Shown here piece by piece: positions 14,604 through 23,113 of a stretch of 64,000 nucleotides of DNA; positions within the stretch are counted from its first letter, which is position 1, and each line of letters starts with the position of its first letter. This DNA is from UMGS1519 sp050951095 (GTDB taxonomy: Bacteria > Actinomycetota > Coriobacteriia > Coriobacteriales > Eggerthellaceae). The notes under the pieces are model-generated. The model was not told where the DNA came from. It did no database searches and was given only the letters and a program-made list of their open reading frames with translations. Both the position numbers and the translations under genes were made by a program. The DNA lies in the NCBI GenBank assembly GCA_050951095.1, contig JBMNIQ010000006.1:124001-188000 (forward strand), in the 5' to 3' direction.

Positions 14604-15398
14604 ATGTCCGGCGCACGCAGACCGCACCGCATGTCGGGAGGAACGGCAGCGCTGTGCGCGGGCATCGTCATGCTCTCCGCCCTCCTTGCATTGACAGTTG
14701 CCTGGTTCTCTATGAGGGGCGTGTATTCCGCACCCGCCGGTTACCATGCGGCATCGGAAGTATCGGACACGCTGCAAGGCGAACAGAAAGAGAGTGGCAG
14801 CGAAACGGCCGACACAGACGATGCCGCGTACCCGGAGATTGACTGGTCATACTGGCAAGGGATAAATCCCGACGTGGTTGCCTGGATCACCATCCCGGAT
14901 ACGCCTGTGGACTTCCCCGTTGCCTATGCTCCGGAAAAGAGCTCCGATTACTACTTGGAGCACGATGTCTACGGCAACTTCAACTACTTCGGATGCATAT
15001 TCGCAGATCCCGTGTGCCCTGACGGATTGGATTCGCGCAACTGCATCCTGTACGGCCACAACATGTCATGGGATGACTCGATGTTCGGACCCCTGGAGCA
15101 ATATGTGAATCGGACATTCGCAGAGGGACATAGGACCGTATTGATACAGACGCCCGAATACCGCCGAGCCTATTTCGTCTGCGCCGTAATGGTGGTGAAC
15201 GGGGCAACGGAGGAAAAGCATACGAGCTTTGCAGACAACGCGGCATTCCGCCGATGGTGGAAGGCAACATACGAAGCAGCCGACTTGCGGCTGAACGCAT
15301 CGCCGCTGCCTGCAGAGCAGGTCCTCACGCTTTGCACGTGCTCGTATTACGAATGGGATAATGAGAGGACGCTTGTCTACGCCATTCCGCAACGATAA
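14604..15398 (+). CDS. Class B sortase
   Basis: The 264-residue enzyme has an N-terminal membrane anchor (about 14-36). The sortase domain spans about 80-264. Catalytic residues are His152 in ILYGHNM, Cys246 in TLCTC and Arg255 in NERTLVYA; the TLxTC form and the long helix before the Cys place it in class B (SrtB-like). It should cleave between Thr and Gly of a sorting motif and attach the protein to cell wall or to a pilin. The ATG at 14604 follows GAGGAGG. Co-transcription with the preceding YAKTG protein is likely, as no terminator separates them. Confidence 0.93.
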   Translation: MSGARRPHRMSGGTAALCAGIVMLSALLALTVAWFSMRGVYSAPAGYHAASEVSDTLQGEQKESGSETADTDDAAYPEIDWSYWQGINPDVVAWITIPDTPVDFPVAYAPEKSSDYYLEHDVYGNFNYFGCIFADPVCPDGLDSRNCILYGHNMSWDDSMFGPLEQYVNRTFAEGHRTVLIQTPEYRRAYFVCAVMVVNGATEEKHTSFADNAAFRRWWKATYEAADLRLNASPLPAEQVLTLCTCSYYEWDNERTLVYAIPQR

Positions 15399-15425
15399 AA
15401 AACGGGGGCCTCATCGGCCCCCGTT
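15395..15425 (-). terminator. Terminator of the tRNA unit, possibly bidirectional
   Basis: A perfect 10-bp stem AACGGGGGCC / GGCCCCCGTT with loop TCATC is followed on the minus strand by TTTTATCG (the stem itself begins with TT), just after tRNA-Gly. On the plus strand it directly follows the sortase stop but has no T-run there. Confidence 0.8.
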
Positions 15426-15437
15426 GCAGAATCAAAA

Positions 15438-15511
15438 TGGAGCGGGTGACGGGAATCGAACCCGCGTTATGAGCTTGGAAGGCTCAAGTTCTACCATTGA
15501 ACCACACCCGC
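15438..15511 (-). tRNA. tRNA-Gly (anticodon TCC)
   Basis: The minus strand folds into a standard cloverleaf: acceptor GCGGGTG / CACCCGC, D-arm containing TTCAATGGTAGAA, anticodon arm TGAGC-CTTCCAA-GCTCA with TCC, T-arm with GGTTCGATTCC, discriminator T and an encoded CCA. It is 74 nt with CCA. It lies 1 bp from tRNA-Pro, so the pair is one transcript. Confidence 0.96.
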
Positions 15512-15512
15512 G

Positions 15513-15589
15513 TGGTCGGGACGACAGGATTCGAACCTGCGACATCCTGCTCCCAAAGCAGGCGCGCTACCAAACTGCGCCACGTCCCG
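15513..15589 (-). tRNA. tRNA-Pro (anticodon TGG)
   Basis: Acceptor CGGGACG / CGTCCCG, D-arm GCGCAGTTTGGTAGCGC, anticodon arm CTGCT-TTGGG-AGCAG with TGG, T-arm AGGTTCGAATCCT and an encoded CCA are all present. It is 77 nt long and the first tRNA of the pair. Confidence 0.96.
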
Positions 15590-15605
15590 TCGTTCGCGAG
15601 AAGCG

Positions 15606-15611
15606 ATTATA
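15606..15611 (-). promoter_or_regulatory. -10 box of the tRNA-Pro/tRNA-Gly unit
   Basis: A perfect extended -10 (TGT-TATAAT) lies on the minus strand 16 nt before the tRNA-Pro 5' end. The -35 is weak. Confidence 0.6.
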
Positions 15612-15666
15612 ACAAAAACGCAGGCTGATGGCATCGCGAAATGGCATCCTCCATATATTCACACGC

Positions 15667-16269
15667 TCAGGCATGCGGAGAAAGCTTGTCCTTCAACAGG
15701 CGCAGCGCATTGCCCCTATGGGATATGGCGCTCTTCTGATCCTGCGGAACCTCCGCAAACGTGAGGGTGCCGCCGAATTCGTCCGGCAGGAACAGCGGAT
15801 CGTATCCGAAACCGTTGTCGCCGTGCAGTTCGTGCCCGATACGGCCCTCCACCGTTCCGCGTACCGCGGTTTCCGTACCGTCTTCGTCGATGAATACCAT
15901 CACGCAGACGAAACGGGCCGTCCGCTTCTCGTCGGGGACGTTTGCAAGCTCGCGCAGCAGCTTTGCATTGTTCGCGGCATCGTCGCCGTGTTCGCCCGCA
16001 TACCGCGACGAATGCACGCCCGGCGCGCCGCCGAGCGCATCCACCTCGATGCCCGAGTCATCCGCCAGCACGGCACGGCCCCCGGCAAGGGCATATGCCG
16101 CCCGCGCCTTGATGCGGGCATTATCCAGGAACGTGTCGCCATCCTCTTCCGGGTCGGACTCCAGCCCCGCCTGGCGCAGCGTAGCGAACGACCAACCGGG
16201 GAAATCCAACGCATTCTCGATTTCCTGGACTTTATGGGCATTGTTGCTTGCGATAACGACCTGCTTCAT
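15667..16269 (-). CDS. rdgB: XTP/dITP pyrophosphatase (RdgB/HAM1)
   Basis: The 200-residue enzyme removes deaminated purine nucleotides (ITP, dITP, XTP) from the pool by hydrolysis to monophosphate and pyrophosphate. Family motifs are complete: IASNNAHKVQEI at the N-terminus, LADDSGIEVDALGGAPGVHSSRYAG, GHELHGDNGFGYDPLF and the C-terminal SHRGNALRLL. The ATG at 16269 is chosen because MKQVVIASNN is the normal start and GAGAGGAGC precedes it; an in-frame extension to 16314 would cover the upstream terminator. It lies between the tRNA pair and the L,D-transpeptidase gene, transcribed on the same strand. Confidence 0.97.
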   Translation of the reverse strand: MKQVVIASNNAHKVQEIENALDFPGWSFATLRQAGLESDPEEDGDTFLDNARIKARAAYALAGGRAVLADDSGIEVDALGGAPGVHSSRYAGEHGDDAANNAKLLRELANVPDEKRTARFVCVMVFIDEDGTETAVRGTVEGRIGHELHGDNGFGYDPLFLPDEFGGTLTFAEVPQDQKSAISHRGNALRLLKDKLSPHA

Positions 16270-16284
16270 CAGGCGCTCCTCTCG

Positions 16285-16320
16285 AAATAGAAAGCGCCGC
16301 TGCCTCTGCGGCAACGGCGC
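16285..16320 (-). terminator. Terminator of the L,D-transpeptidase gene
   Basis: On the minus strand GCGCCGTTGCCGC / GCAGCGGCGC forms a GC-rich hairpin followed by TTTCTATTTC, 16 bp past the transpeptidase stop and directly before rdgB. Confidence 0.8.
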
Positions 16321-16336
16321 CTGTTGGAATCGAACG

Positions 16337-18004
16337 TTACTTATGCACGACCACGGGGTCGCCGATCTGGATCACATCGTACAGGGCGCCCGCCTTGGAA
16401 AGCGACAGGTTCACGCAGCCATGGGAACCGTAGCCGTCCTTATAGCGCGTGCCGCCGAAGGCGGATTGCCAGGTGGCATCGTGGAATCCGATGTAATTCT
16501 CCACGAACGGCATCCAGTACTGCACCTTCGTACGGTACGACGGGGTGTTCGTACCGGAAATCATCTGGCCGATCAGCGTGGACGGGCTCTCCTTGTTCTT
16601 GATGTAGTAGACGCCGGTCGGAGTATTGTGCTCGCCATCCGGCTTGCCCGTGACGACATCGGCTTCCCAAACCTTCTTGCCGTTCACATACATGACGGCA
16701 TGTTGCGTGCTGAGGTTCACATCCACATAGCGCTTGCCGATATCGTTGCCGCTTGTGCTATAGGCCTTGCCCTCGGACGAGCAGGGAATCTTCACCGTAC
16801 CCGTCTTCCCGTCCTTGACGGCGTTCTCGATCTTCGTGACCAGCGAATCCTGGTTGATGCTCCAACCGTAATCACCGCCGGAAACGGTGTATGTACCGCC
16901 GTTCGACGTCGTCAGCGTGCGCTTGGCGCCGACGGTATCCACCTTCGAAGCCAGGTTCGCAACCCAGGTTTTCAGGGCATCGTTATTGAACGAGGGATTC
17001 AGGTTCTTGTCCAGCGTCACCCATTCGGAAATCTGGTCGGCATCGACCGTGGCCACCTTCGTGCCGTCGATCGTCAATTTGAAATTCGCCTTGAGATAGG
17101 CATTCGCATTGTTGGCGGCCGTTGCCAAGCGCGAATCCGTGCTGGTAACGGACGGCTGCTGCAGCTCGTCTTCCGTGATGGTGACCTTCTCCGTCATGGA
17201 CAGGACGGAATCCGTGACCTTGTCCATGACCTTGTTGTAATCCAGCTTCGTTCCGGCCTTCTCCTTCTGCACCACGAATTTGCCCTCATCGGAATCGTAG
17301 GCGATGGTCGCATCGGTGGGAGCCGTGGCGGTCTTGTTGACCTTGTTCACCGCCTGCTTGATGGTCTTCCCCAGCGTGCTTCCGTCATAGGCGTACTGCA
17401 GCAGGTTGCTGTAATCGTGCGATTGGAAGATCAGGACGGGCCACTCCCAAGCGGAGAAGGAGTTCATGGCGTTCTTCGCAACGGACGTCGCGTCGATGTT
17501 CACGCCGGAATCCGTGGCGTTGATGGTCAGGTCCAGCCCTTCGCCGGTCACCTGCATCGTATAGCTCTTCGATTCCGCCTCGAGGTCGGAAGCAACGGCA
17601 TCCGCCGTCATCAACGAGATGTCGTCATCGCCGATGGTCGTATTCGGCAGAAAATGGCTGCTGAAGAACACCGCCCCGGCAATGTAGACGACCGCCAGCA
17701 CCGCCACGATGATGCCGACGACCACGCCGGCGATCTTCTTCGTGCGCTTCTTCTGGTTGCGCTTCTGCCGATACGCTTCCACGGCAGAGGCATCGTATGC
17801 CGCAGCCGTGCCGCCGTATTGGACGGTGCCGGCGCTGTTCGTGCCCCACGACTTTCCGGACCAGGTGCTGGTCTTCGCCGCACTGCCGGAAGCACCGGAC
17901 TGCGAAGAGGCCGACCCCTTCTCGCCCTTCTTGGAGTTGAACTTCTCCTTCGAGGGCTTCTGCGCAGCGTGCTTTCCTTTGGCGCCCTTGTTCTTGTTCG
18001 CCAT
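16337..18004 (-). CDS. L,D-transpeptidase (YkuD) with peptidoglycan-binding-like domains
   Basis: The 555-residue protein has a Lys/Ser/Gly-rich cytoplasmic N-terminus (1-90), one membrane span (91-114, IAGVVVGIIVAVLAVVYIAG), a long extracellular region resembling PG_binding_4 domains (about 120-420) and a C-terminal YkuD domain (about 425-555). The catalytic motif is SHGCVNL, with His528 and Cys530; HNTPTGVYYI and FHDATW are also family-typical. It would make 3-3 cross-links in peptidoglycan or attach proteins, outside the membrane. The gene is followed by its own terminator and transcribed away from the ABC transporter operon. Confidence 0.95.
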   Translation of the reverse strand: MANKNKGAKGKHAAQKPSKEKFNSKKGEKGSASSQSGASGSAAKTSTWSGKSWGTNSAGTVQYGGTAAAYDASAVEAYRQKRNQKKRTKKIAGVVVGIIVAVLAVVYIAGAVFFSSHFLPNTTIGDDDISLMTADAVASDLEAESKSYTMQVTGEGLDLTINATDSGVNIDATSVAKNAMNSFSAWEWPVLIFQSHDYSNLLQYAYDGSTLGKTIKQAVNKVNKTATAPTDATIAYDSDEGKFVVQKEKAGTKLDYNKVMDKVTDSVLSMTEKVTITEDELQQPSVTSTDSRLATAANNANAYLKANFKLTIDGTKVATVDADQISEWVTLDKNLNPSFNNDALKTWVANLASKVDTVGAKRTLTTSNGGTYTVSGGDYGWSINQDSLVTKIENAVKDGKTGTVKIPCSSEGKAYSTSGNDIGKRYVDVNLSTQHAVMYVNGKKVWEADVVTGKPDGEHNTPTGVYYIKNKESPSTLIGQMISGTNTPSYRTKVQYWMPFVENYIGFHDATWQSAFGGTRYKDGYGSHGCVNLSLSKAGALYDVIQIGDPVVVHK

Positions 18005-18294
18005 GTTCGTCGACTCCTGAATTCTTCCCCGTAATACGCTTACTTAATCGCACGAAAGTATAGCAATGAAACCTAAGCGGAAATTGAAAGCCGTTTCTAC
18101 CCCACAAAGTCTGCTCAATGCGTTCGCCCAGGCCAGAAATACCTCTAGACAATCTTCAAGAAACGAACAGCCTACGATGCTTCAACTTGCGAAACGTTGT
18201 CGGTAGAATATTCGGATGCACGCGTGCCTTAAGGGCGCGCACTATTCGTACGGGAACGCAATGCGCCGGGTTATGCGGCGCCACGAGGTAATGC
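18005..18294. other. Intergenic region between divergent genes
   Basis: This 290-bp stretch must hold promoters for the L,D-transpeptidase (minus) and the polysaccharide exporter (plus). A plus-strand TTGCGA, 16 nt, TATTCG is a weak candidate near 18190-18217. I see no other structure. Confidence 0.3.
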
Positions 18295-19110
18295 ATGGCA
18301 ACCACCACTGCGAAAAAAGGAAAATCACTGGGCCGGAAGACGCCGGTATCGGAATTCACGCATAACCGGTTCGTACTCTCCACGCTTGTCTCACGCGACT
18401 TCAAGCTGAAATACCGTCGCAGCATCCTGGGCGTGGCCTGGTCCGTTCTGAACCCGCTGCTGATGATGATCGTCCTTGCGGCGGTGTTCTCCTACATGTT
18501 CCGCTTCGACATCGACAACTTCCCCATGTACCTGATCCTAGGCACCACGTTGTTCACCATGATGCAGAACTCCACCACGGACGCCATGAGGTCCATCATC
18601 GAGTCGGCGCCTCTGATCAAGAAGGTGAAAGTGGAGAAGATGCTCTTCCCACTTGAGAAGGTCGTCTTCGAGCTGTTGAATTTCGCCATCTCGCTGATCG
18701 CCGTGGTGCTGGTCATGCTCTGGTTCCGCATCATGCCCACGTGGAACGCCCTGCTGCTTCCCGTGCTGATGTTCTACATGCTGCTGTTCTGCACCGGCCT
18801 GGGCCTGCTGCTCTCGTCGCTGTCCGTGTTCTTCCGCGACATGGTGCATTTGTGGACGGTCGTCTGCACCGCTTGGACGTACGCGACGCCTTTGTTCTAT
18901 CCGCTGTCGCTGACGCCGGACTGGATGCAGGCCGCCATGCCCTGGAATCCCATGTACCAATACGTCACGTACTTCCGCGACATCCTGATGTGGAACATCA
19001 CCCCCGACCTGACCACGAACCTGGTCTGCCTGGGCATGGCCGCCGTCACGTTCCTGGTGGGCCTGATCGTATTCCGCAAGACGGAACGCAAGTTCGTCCT
19101 ATTCGTGTAG
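18295..19110 (+). CDS. Polysaccharide ABC exporter, permease subunit (Wzm/TagG type)
   Basis: The 271-residue protein is an ABC-2 type permease with about six membrane spans. The N-terminal amphipathic part (VSRDFKLKYRRSILGVAWSVLNPLLMMIV) is the hallmark of O-antigen, teichoic acid and galactan exporters; the PLFYPLSLTPDWMQ and NPMYQYVTYFRDI stretches are also typical. With the ATPase 10 bp downstream it would move a lipid-linked polysaccharide across the membrane. Start at 18295 follows GAGGT; an overlapping ATG at 18291 is out of frame. The GlfT-like enzymes on the opposite strand suggest the cargo could be a galactofuran-containing polymer. Confidence 0.95.
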   Translation: MATTTAKKGKSLGRKTPVSEFTHNRFVLSTLVSRDFKLKYRRSILGVAWSVLNPLLMMIVLAAVFSYMFRFDIDNFPMYLILGTTLFTMMQNSTTDAMRSIIESAPLIKKVKVEKMLFPLEKVVFELLNFAISLIAVVLVMLWFRIMPTWNALLLPVLMFYMLLFCTGLGLLLSSLSVFFRDMVHLWTVVCTAWTYATPLFYPLSLTPDWMQAAMPWNPMYQYVTYFRDILMWNITPDLTTNLVCLGMAAVTFLVGLIVFRKTERKFVLFV

Positions 19111-19120
19111 GGGGCGCAAC

Positions 19121-19960
19121 ATGACGAATGAAACGCAATCCTCCCCGGAACCCATCATCGAGCTGAACCATGTGCACATGGCCTTCAACATCGCGAACGA
19201 GAAGCTCACGAACCTGAAGGAATACTTCATCAAGATCCTGAAGCACGAGCTGTTCTACCGCGAGTTCGTGGCACTGGACGACGTGAACCTGAACATCTAT
19301 CCGGGCGAACGCTACGGCTTCATCGGCGTGAACGGCTCCGGCAAGTCCACGCTGCTGAAGATCATCGCCGGCGTGCTGGAGCCCACCACCGGCACGTGCA
19401 TCACGCACGGATCCATCGCACCCATCATCGAGCTGGGCGCGGGTTTCGACATGGAGCTCACCGGCCGCGAGAACATCTACCTGAACGGCGCGCTGCTGGG
19501 TTACAGCCGCCAATTCATCGACGAGCACATGGACGAGATCGTGGAATTCGCCGAGGTGGAGAAATTCGTGGACATGCCGCTGAAGAACTACTCGTCCGGC
19601 ATGGTCACGCGCATCGCATTCTCCATCGCCACGGCAACCATCCCCGATATCCTGGTCGTGGACGAGGCCCTGTCCGTGGGCGACATCAACTTCCAGGCGA
19701 AGTGCGAGGCGCGCATCCATGAGCTCGTAGAAGAGAACGGCACCACCCTGCTGTTCGTGTCGCATTCCATCGACCAGGTGGAACGCGTGTGCAACCGCGC
19801 GCTGTGGCTGGACCACGGCGTCATGCGCCAGGTGGGAGACGTCCGCCCGGTGTGCGATGCCTATCTGGCCGAACAGGAGCAGAAGAAAGCAGAGGAGCTT
19901 GCCGCCATGGAAAGCGCCGATGCCGCAGCAACCGAAGCAAAGGAAACGGAGGCAGAATAA
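19121..19960 (+). CDS. Polysaccharide ABC exporter, ATP-binding subunit (Wzt/TagH type)
   Basis: The 279-residue ATPase has Walker A GVNGSGKSTLL, signature YSSGMVTRIAFS (the SSGM form usual in polysaccharide exporters), Walker B ILVVDEALSVGD and the H-loop FVSHSIDQV. FYREFVALDDVNLNIYPGERYGFIG before Walker A is family-typical. The C-terminus (about 245-279) is a short Ala/Glu-rich tail with no carbohydrate-binding domain of the Wzt type, so export is probably not coupled to chain-end recognition. It lies 10 bp after the permease gene and 2 bp before the GT2 gene, all in one operon. Confidence 0.96.
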   Translation: MTNETQSSPEPIIELNHVHMAFNIANEKLTNLKEYFIKILKHELFYREFVALDDVNLNIYPGERYGFIGVNGSGKSTLLKIIAGVLEPTTGTCITHGSIAPIIELGAGFDMELTGRENIYLNGALLGYSRQFIDEHMDEIVEFAEVEKFVDMPLKNYSSGMVTRIAFSIATATIPDILVVDEALSVGDINFQAKCEARIHELVEENGTTLLFVSHSIDQVERVCNRALWLDHGVMRQVGDVRPVCDAYLAEQEQKKAEELAAMESADAAATEAKETEAE

Positions 19961-19962
19961 CC

Positions 19963-21051
19963 ATGGCGCTCACCGCACCCGACATCTCCATCATCATCCC
20001 CGTCCGCAACAGCATCTCGTTCTTCCGCCAGACTATGGAGAGCGTCTTGGCGCAGGATATGCGCAATTACGAGGTCATCGTGGTCAACGACGGCTCCACG
20101 GACGGCTCGCGTGACGTTGCCGAGGAACTGAAGCGCCTCTATGGCCGCATCCGCATCATCGACGCGCCCGACCGCCAGGGTCCGGGCGCCGCACGCAACC
20201 TGGCGCTGCACAACGCGCTGGGCGAATATGTGATCTTCGCCGATCCCACGGACCTGTTCGAACCGGACATGGCAACAAGCGCTTACGAATGCGCCCGGGA
20301 ACACGACGCCGACATCGTCATATTCGACTCGACGCCCATCTACTCGGAAGATCAGACGCCGGACTACCGTCAACGGAAATCATCGTATCCTGCGGTTTTC
20401 AAGCCGGAAGACCACACGGCAACGCTGTTCGAAGATTGGGGCTTCGACCTGAACTCCATGGCCTTCCGCCGCGAGTTCCTCATAGAAGCGCAGATCATGT
20501 TCCCCAGCATCCCGCATGACGAGACCATCCTGTTCACGTGCTCGGCGCTTGCCACGGCGAACCTGATCGTCCGCCTGCCGCGGGCTCTGTACCAGCACCG
20601 TCAGGCATCCGAGAACGACTTGGACCCGAACCTGTCCCCGCTCGACTTCCATGAAAGCTGCCGCCTGCTGAGGGCGTACCTGGAATACCGCGGCATCTTC
20701 GGCACGTACCGCCAGACGTATGCGAACATCTCGGCAGCCCACATTGTGAACGGGCTGCTGGGCGCGAAGACGAGCCACGCGTTCATCCGTGCGTTCGAGT
20801 TCCTGCACATCCGCGGCGTGGCGGACCTGGGATTCACCGGCAAGGATGCCGTCATGCCCACGGACGAAGGCCAGGCGCGCATGCTGCGCATCATCGTCGA
20901 CCGCGACATGATCTCGGGCATGTACGAATTCTGGCATTACGATATCGCCCTGCTGCAGCAGCGCATGGCGCAGCCCGTCATCCAGCCCGAAACGCCGACG
21001 ACGCATCGTCGTACCGGCCGCTGGCGCAAACGCCGGGCAAGCAAGCGCTAG
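19963..21051 (+). CDS. Family 2 glycosyltransferase
   Basis: The 362-residue protein has a GT-A fold: ISIIIPVRNSISFFRQTMES, VVNDGSTDGSRD and GPGAARNLAL are conventional GT2 motifs. The metal-binding position reads FADPTD rather than a DxD-type DADD, a departure from the usual signature. A hinge region (PHDETIL) could hold the catalytic Asp/Glu. The C-terminus is Arg/Lys-rich. It is the last gene of the exporter operon, overlapping nothing and starting 2 bp after the ATPase stop, so it probably adds or modifies sugars on the exported polymer. Donor sugar is unknown. Confidence 0.9.
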   Translation: MALTAPDISIIIPVRNSISFFRQTMESVLAQDMRNYEVIVVNDGSTDGSRDVAEELKRLYGRIRIIDAPDRQGPGAARNLALHNALGEYVIFADPTDLFEPDMATSAYECAREHDADIVIFDSTPIYSEDQTPDYRQRKSSYPAVFKPEDHTATLFEDWGFDLNSMAFRREFLIEAQIMFPSIPHDETILFTCSALATANLIVRLPRALYQHRQASENDLDPNLSPLDFHESCRLLRAYLEYRGIFGTYRQTYANISAAHIVNGLLGAKTSHAFIRAFEFLHIRGVADLGFTGKDAVMPTDEGQARMLRIIVDRDMISGMYEFWHYDIALLQQRMAQPVIQPETPTTHRRTGRWRKRRASKR

Positions 21052-21087
21052 GCGCACCGCCGTCCCGAACGGCTTCAGACCCACGAC

Positions 21088-21122
21088 AAAAGGGAAGGCT
21101 CCTCAGGGGCCTTCCCTTTTTC
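21088..21122. terminator. Terminator of the exporter operon, bidirectional by sequence
   Basis: A 12-bp stem AAAAGGGAAGGC / GCCTTCCCTTTT with a 9-nt loop is flanked by T or A runs on both sides. It lies between the exporter operon (plus) and the end of the GlfT2-like gene (minus). Confidence 0.9.
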
Positions 21123-21235
21123 ATGTATGTTCGGTAACGGGCGGGCGCATTCGCAAACGCATGTGCAAACGTGCGACCGGCTGCGGAGAATCCGCCGGCC
21201 CGCGCACGGGCGCATGCAAGAACGTATCCGCAGGG

Positions 21236-23092
21236 CTATTTCAGATGCAGGTAACGCTCCCAGAATGCCTTCGACGTCATCTCGCGGAACGCATCGCGAT
21301 ACTGCTCCGCAACCATCTTGCCCTTGTTGCGGTACGCGAAATGGAGTTCCCGATACCGGTTCATGAGCTGCTTGTAGCGCTCGCGGTCCATATGGCGCAC
21401 CGTGCCCTCTTTGCCGCCGGCGTTCAGCACCACCAGGTTCTTCCGCATGGCTGTCTTCGTCCAGGGCGCCAAGGACCCGTCCGGCGCAACGACGGTCGGC
21501 TTCTTGCGCAGCATCCAATCCGGGAAGTGGTGCCGGTCATGCGGGATGGTCTCCAGCACCTTCAGGATAGCGGGACGGGTGTCCTCGCCTTCCAGCCATT
21601 CGGGCTCCCAGGACAGGTTCTGCATCAGCTCGGGATCCATCTGGCTGACCGGAGCGAGCTTCTCGTTCTTCGCGCCCTTCTCCTGCATGATCTTCGACCC
21701 GTCAGCCTCCATGAGCCATTCCGGGCCCTTCAGGTAGTCCTCCAAGCCGTCCAGCCAGAGCTCGGCGGACGAGTAGTTGAGCGTGCGCAGGTAGATATGG
21801 AACACGCGCCAGAAGCGCAGCATGAACGCGCTTTCGGAGCTGCAGTTGTCCACCGCGATGGTGATCAGCATGTTGCGCACATATTGGTAGCAGTCCACGG
21901 ATGCGCGGAAGCGGCCCACGAAACGCGAATGCCACACGCAGATGCCGTTCATGGTCATGTACGTGGGCTGGCAGCGCATGCCGTACTCAACGTCGTCGCA
22001 GCGTACGAAGAACGGCAGCGGAAGGCCGTTCTCCTTGATGGACGACAGCGGGATGCAGCTGAACCACCAGGCACCGTAGGCCTTTTCATGCTCGACGCTG
22101 ATGGTCTCGTTCAGCACCACATCATGCGGGTCGTCTATCAGCAGATCGGGCTTGATCTTCGCGTAACCGCCGGATTCACGCACATACGACACGTCCTCGA
22201 ACTGGATGTTCGGACGCTCGAGTTCCAGCATCGCGCCGTTCACGAACGCACGCGCATACTGGGAATTCGCCAGCGAAAGCAGCGCATACACGCGCTTGAG
22301 GCTCTCCGGGGACACGCGCACGTCGTCGTCCATCAATATGACGTGCGTGAAATCCTCATCCGCATTGATGGCTTCCAGCATACCGCGGGCGAAGCCGCCG
22401 GAGCCGCCCACATTGTCGTTCGGGCAGACCGTGACGCCCTCGTTGCTCAGCGCCTGGGCATCCAGGGTCCTGCCGTTGTCGATGACGTACATGTGGAAGT
22501 GCTCGGCAATCGGATCGTCGCAACCCAGCACATCGCGCTTGATGCGCTCGATGTTCGGGATGATGTAATCCTCTTTCTTGAACGTGGTCGTGCACAAGGC
22601 GATATCCACGGGGCGGATATGCTCGAATTCGGCCAGCGTGTAATAGTAGGCATTGCGCACCATCGTGGTGCCCTGGCTGGACAGCACGAAACCCGCGATC
22701 TCCGCATCCGCGAACGGCACGTCGATCTCCACGCGGGCGAAGTCGTTCGACGCCTCCACTTCGGCAACGTCGCCCGTAGTCACGCGCACAAGGTCATCCG
22801 GCCCCAGCGACAGCCCGCGCGTCTCGATGCGGCAGGCATCGCCTGCAAGCTCCAAATGCAGGCGCACCGTCAGGATATCCGTGTACTTCCGCCACTTGCC
22901 CACGGAGATGGCATTGAAATACGTGCAGAAATCGACCTTCCCGGCAAACGTCAGCACGCCGGTGTCGGACGCATACGAAGTGGGCTGCTTCGCCCGATAC
23001 ACGATATCGGGATGATCCCGCAGGAAGTCATCCACTTCGAACAGCACGCTTGCCAGTTTGAAGCGCTTCATGATAGTGGTGGTCGTTTTCAT
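21236..23092 (-). CDS. GlfT2-like galactofuranosyltransferase
   Basis: At 618 residues it matches GlfT2 in length and plan: N-terminal beta-rich domain (1-160), GT-A domain (about 160-400) and helical C-terminus. The GT-A part shows IALCTTTFKKED, GGSGGFARGM, the metal-binding triple Asp at 255-257 (LMDDDVRV), AWWFSCIP, catalytic-Asp segment FVRCDDVEYGMR (Asp366/367) and a conserved His in VWHSRF (388). In mycobacteria GlfT2 polymerises the galactan of arabinogalactan from UDP-galactofuranose. Here it should build a galactofuran-type chain on the inner membrane face. It is last in a gtrA-GT-GT operon. No UDP-galactopyranose mutase gene is in the window. Confidence 0.88.
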   Translation of the reverse strand: MKTTTTIMKRFKLASVLFEVDDFLRDHPDIVYRAKQPTSYASDTGVLTFAGKVDFCTYFNAISVGKWRKYTDILTVRLHLELAGDACRIETRGLSLGPDDLVRVTTGDVAEVEASNDFARVEIDVPFADAEIAGFVLSSQGTTMVRNAYYYTLAEFEHIRPVDIALCTTTFKKEDYIIPNIERIKRDVLGCDDPIAEHFHMYVIDNGRTLDAQALSNEGVTVCPNDNVGGSGGFARGMLEAINADEDFTHVILMDDDVRVSPESLKRVYALLSLANSQYARAFVNGAMLELERPNIQFEDVSYVRESGGYAKIKPDLLIDDPHDVVLNETISVEHEKAYGAWWFSCIPLSSIKENGLPLPFFVRCDDVEYGMRCQPTYMTMNGICVWHSRFVGRFRASVDCYQYVRNMLITIAVDNCSSESAFMLRFWRVFHIYLRTLNYSSAELWLDGLEDYLKGPEWLMEADGSKIMQEKGAKNEKLAPVSQMDPELMQNLSWEPEWLEGEDTRPAILKVLETIPHDRHHFPDWMLRKKPTVVAPDGSLAPWTKTAMRKNLVVLNAGGKEGTVRHMDRERYKQLMNRYRELHFAYRNKGKMVAEQYRDAFREMTSKAFWERYLHLK

Positions 23093-23113
23093 TGTTCCTT
23101 CGCGTTCCTTGTA

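Noticed and set aside
15361..15612. ORF over the two tRNAs on the plus strand
   Set aside because: It translates the antisense of tRNA-Gly and tRNA-Pro, giving the well-known spurious peptide type (GNRTRVMSLEG, RIRTCDILLPKQARYQ).
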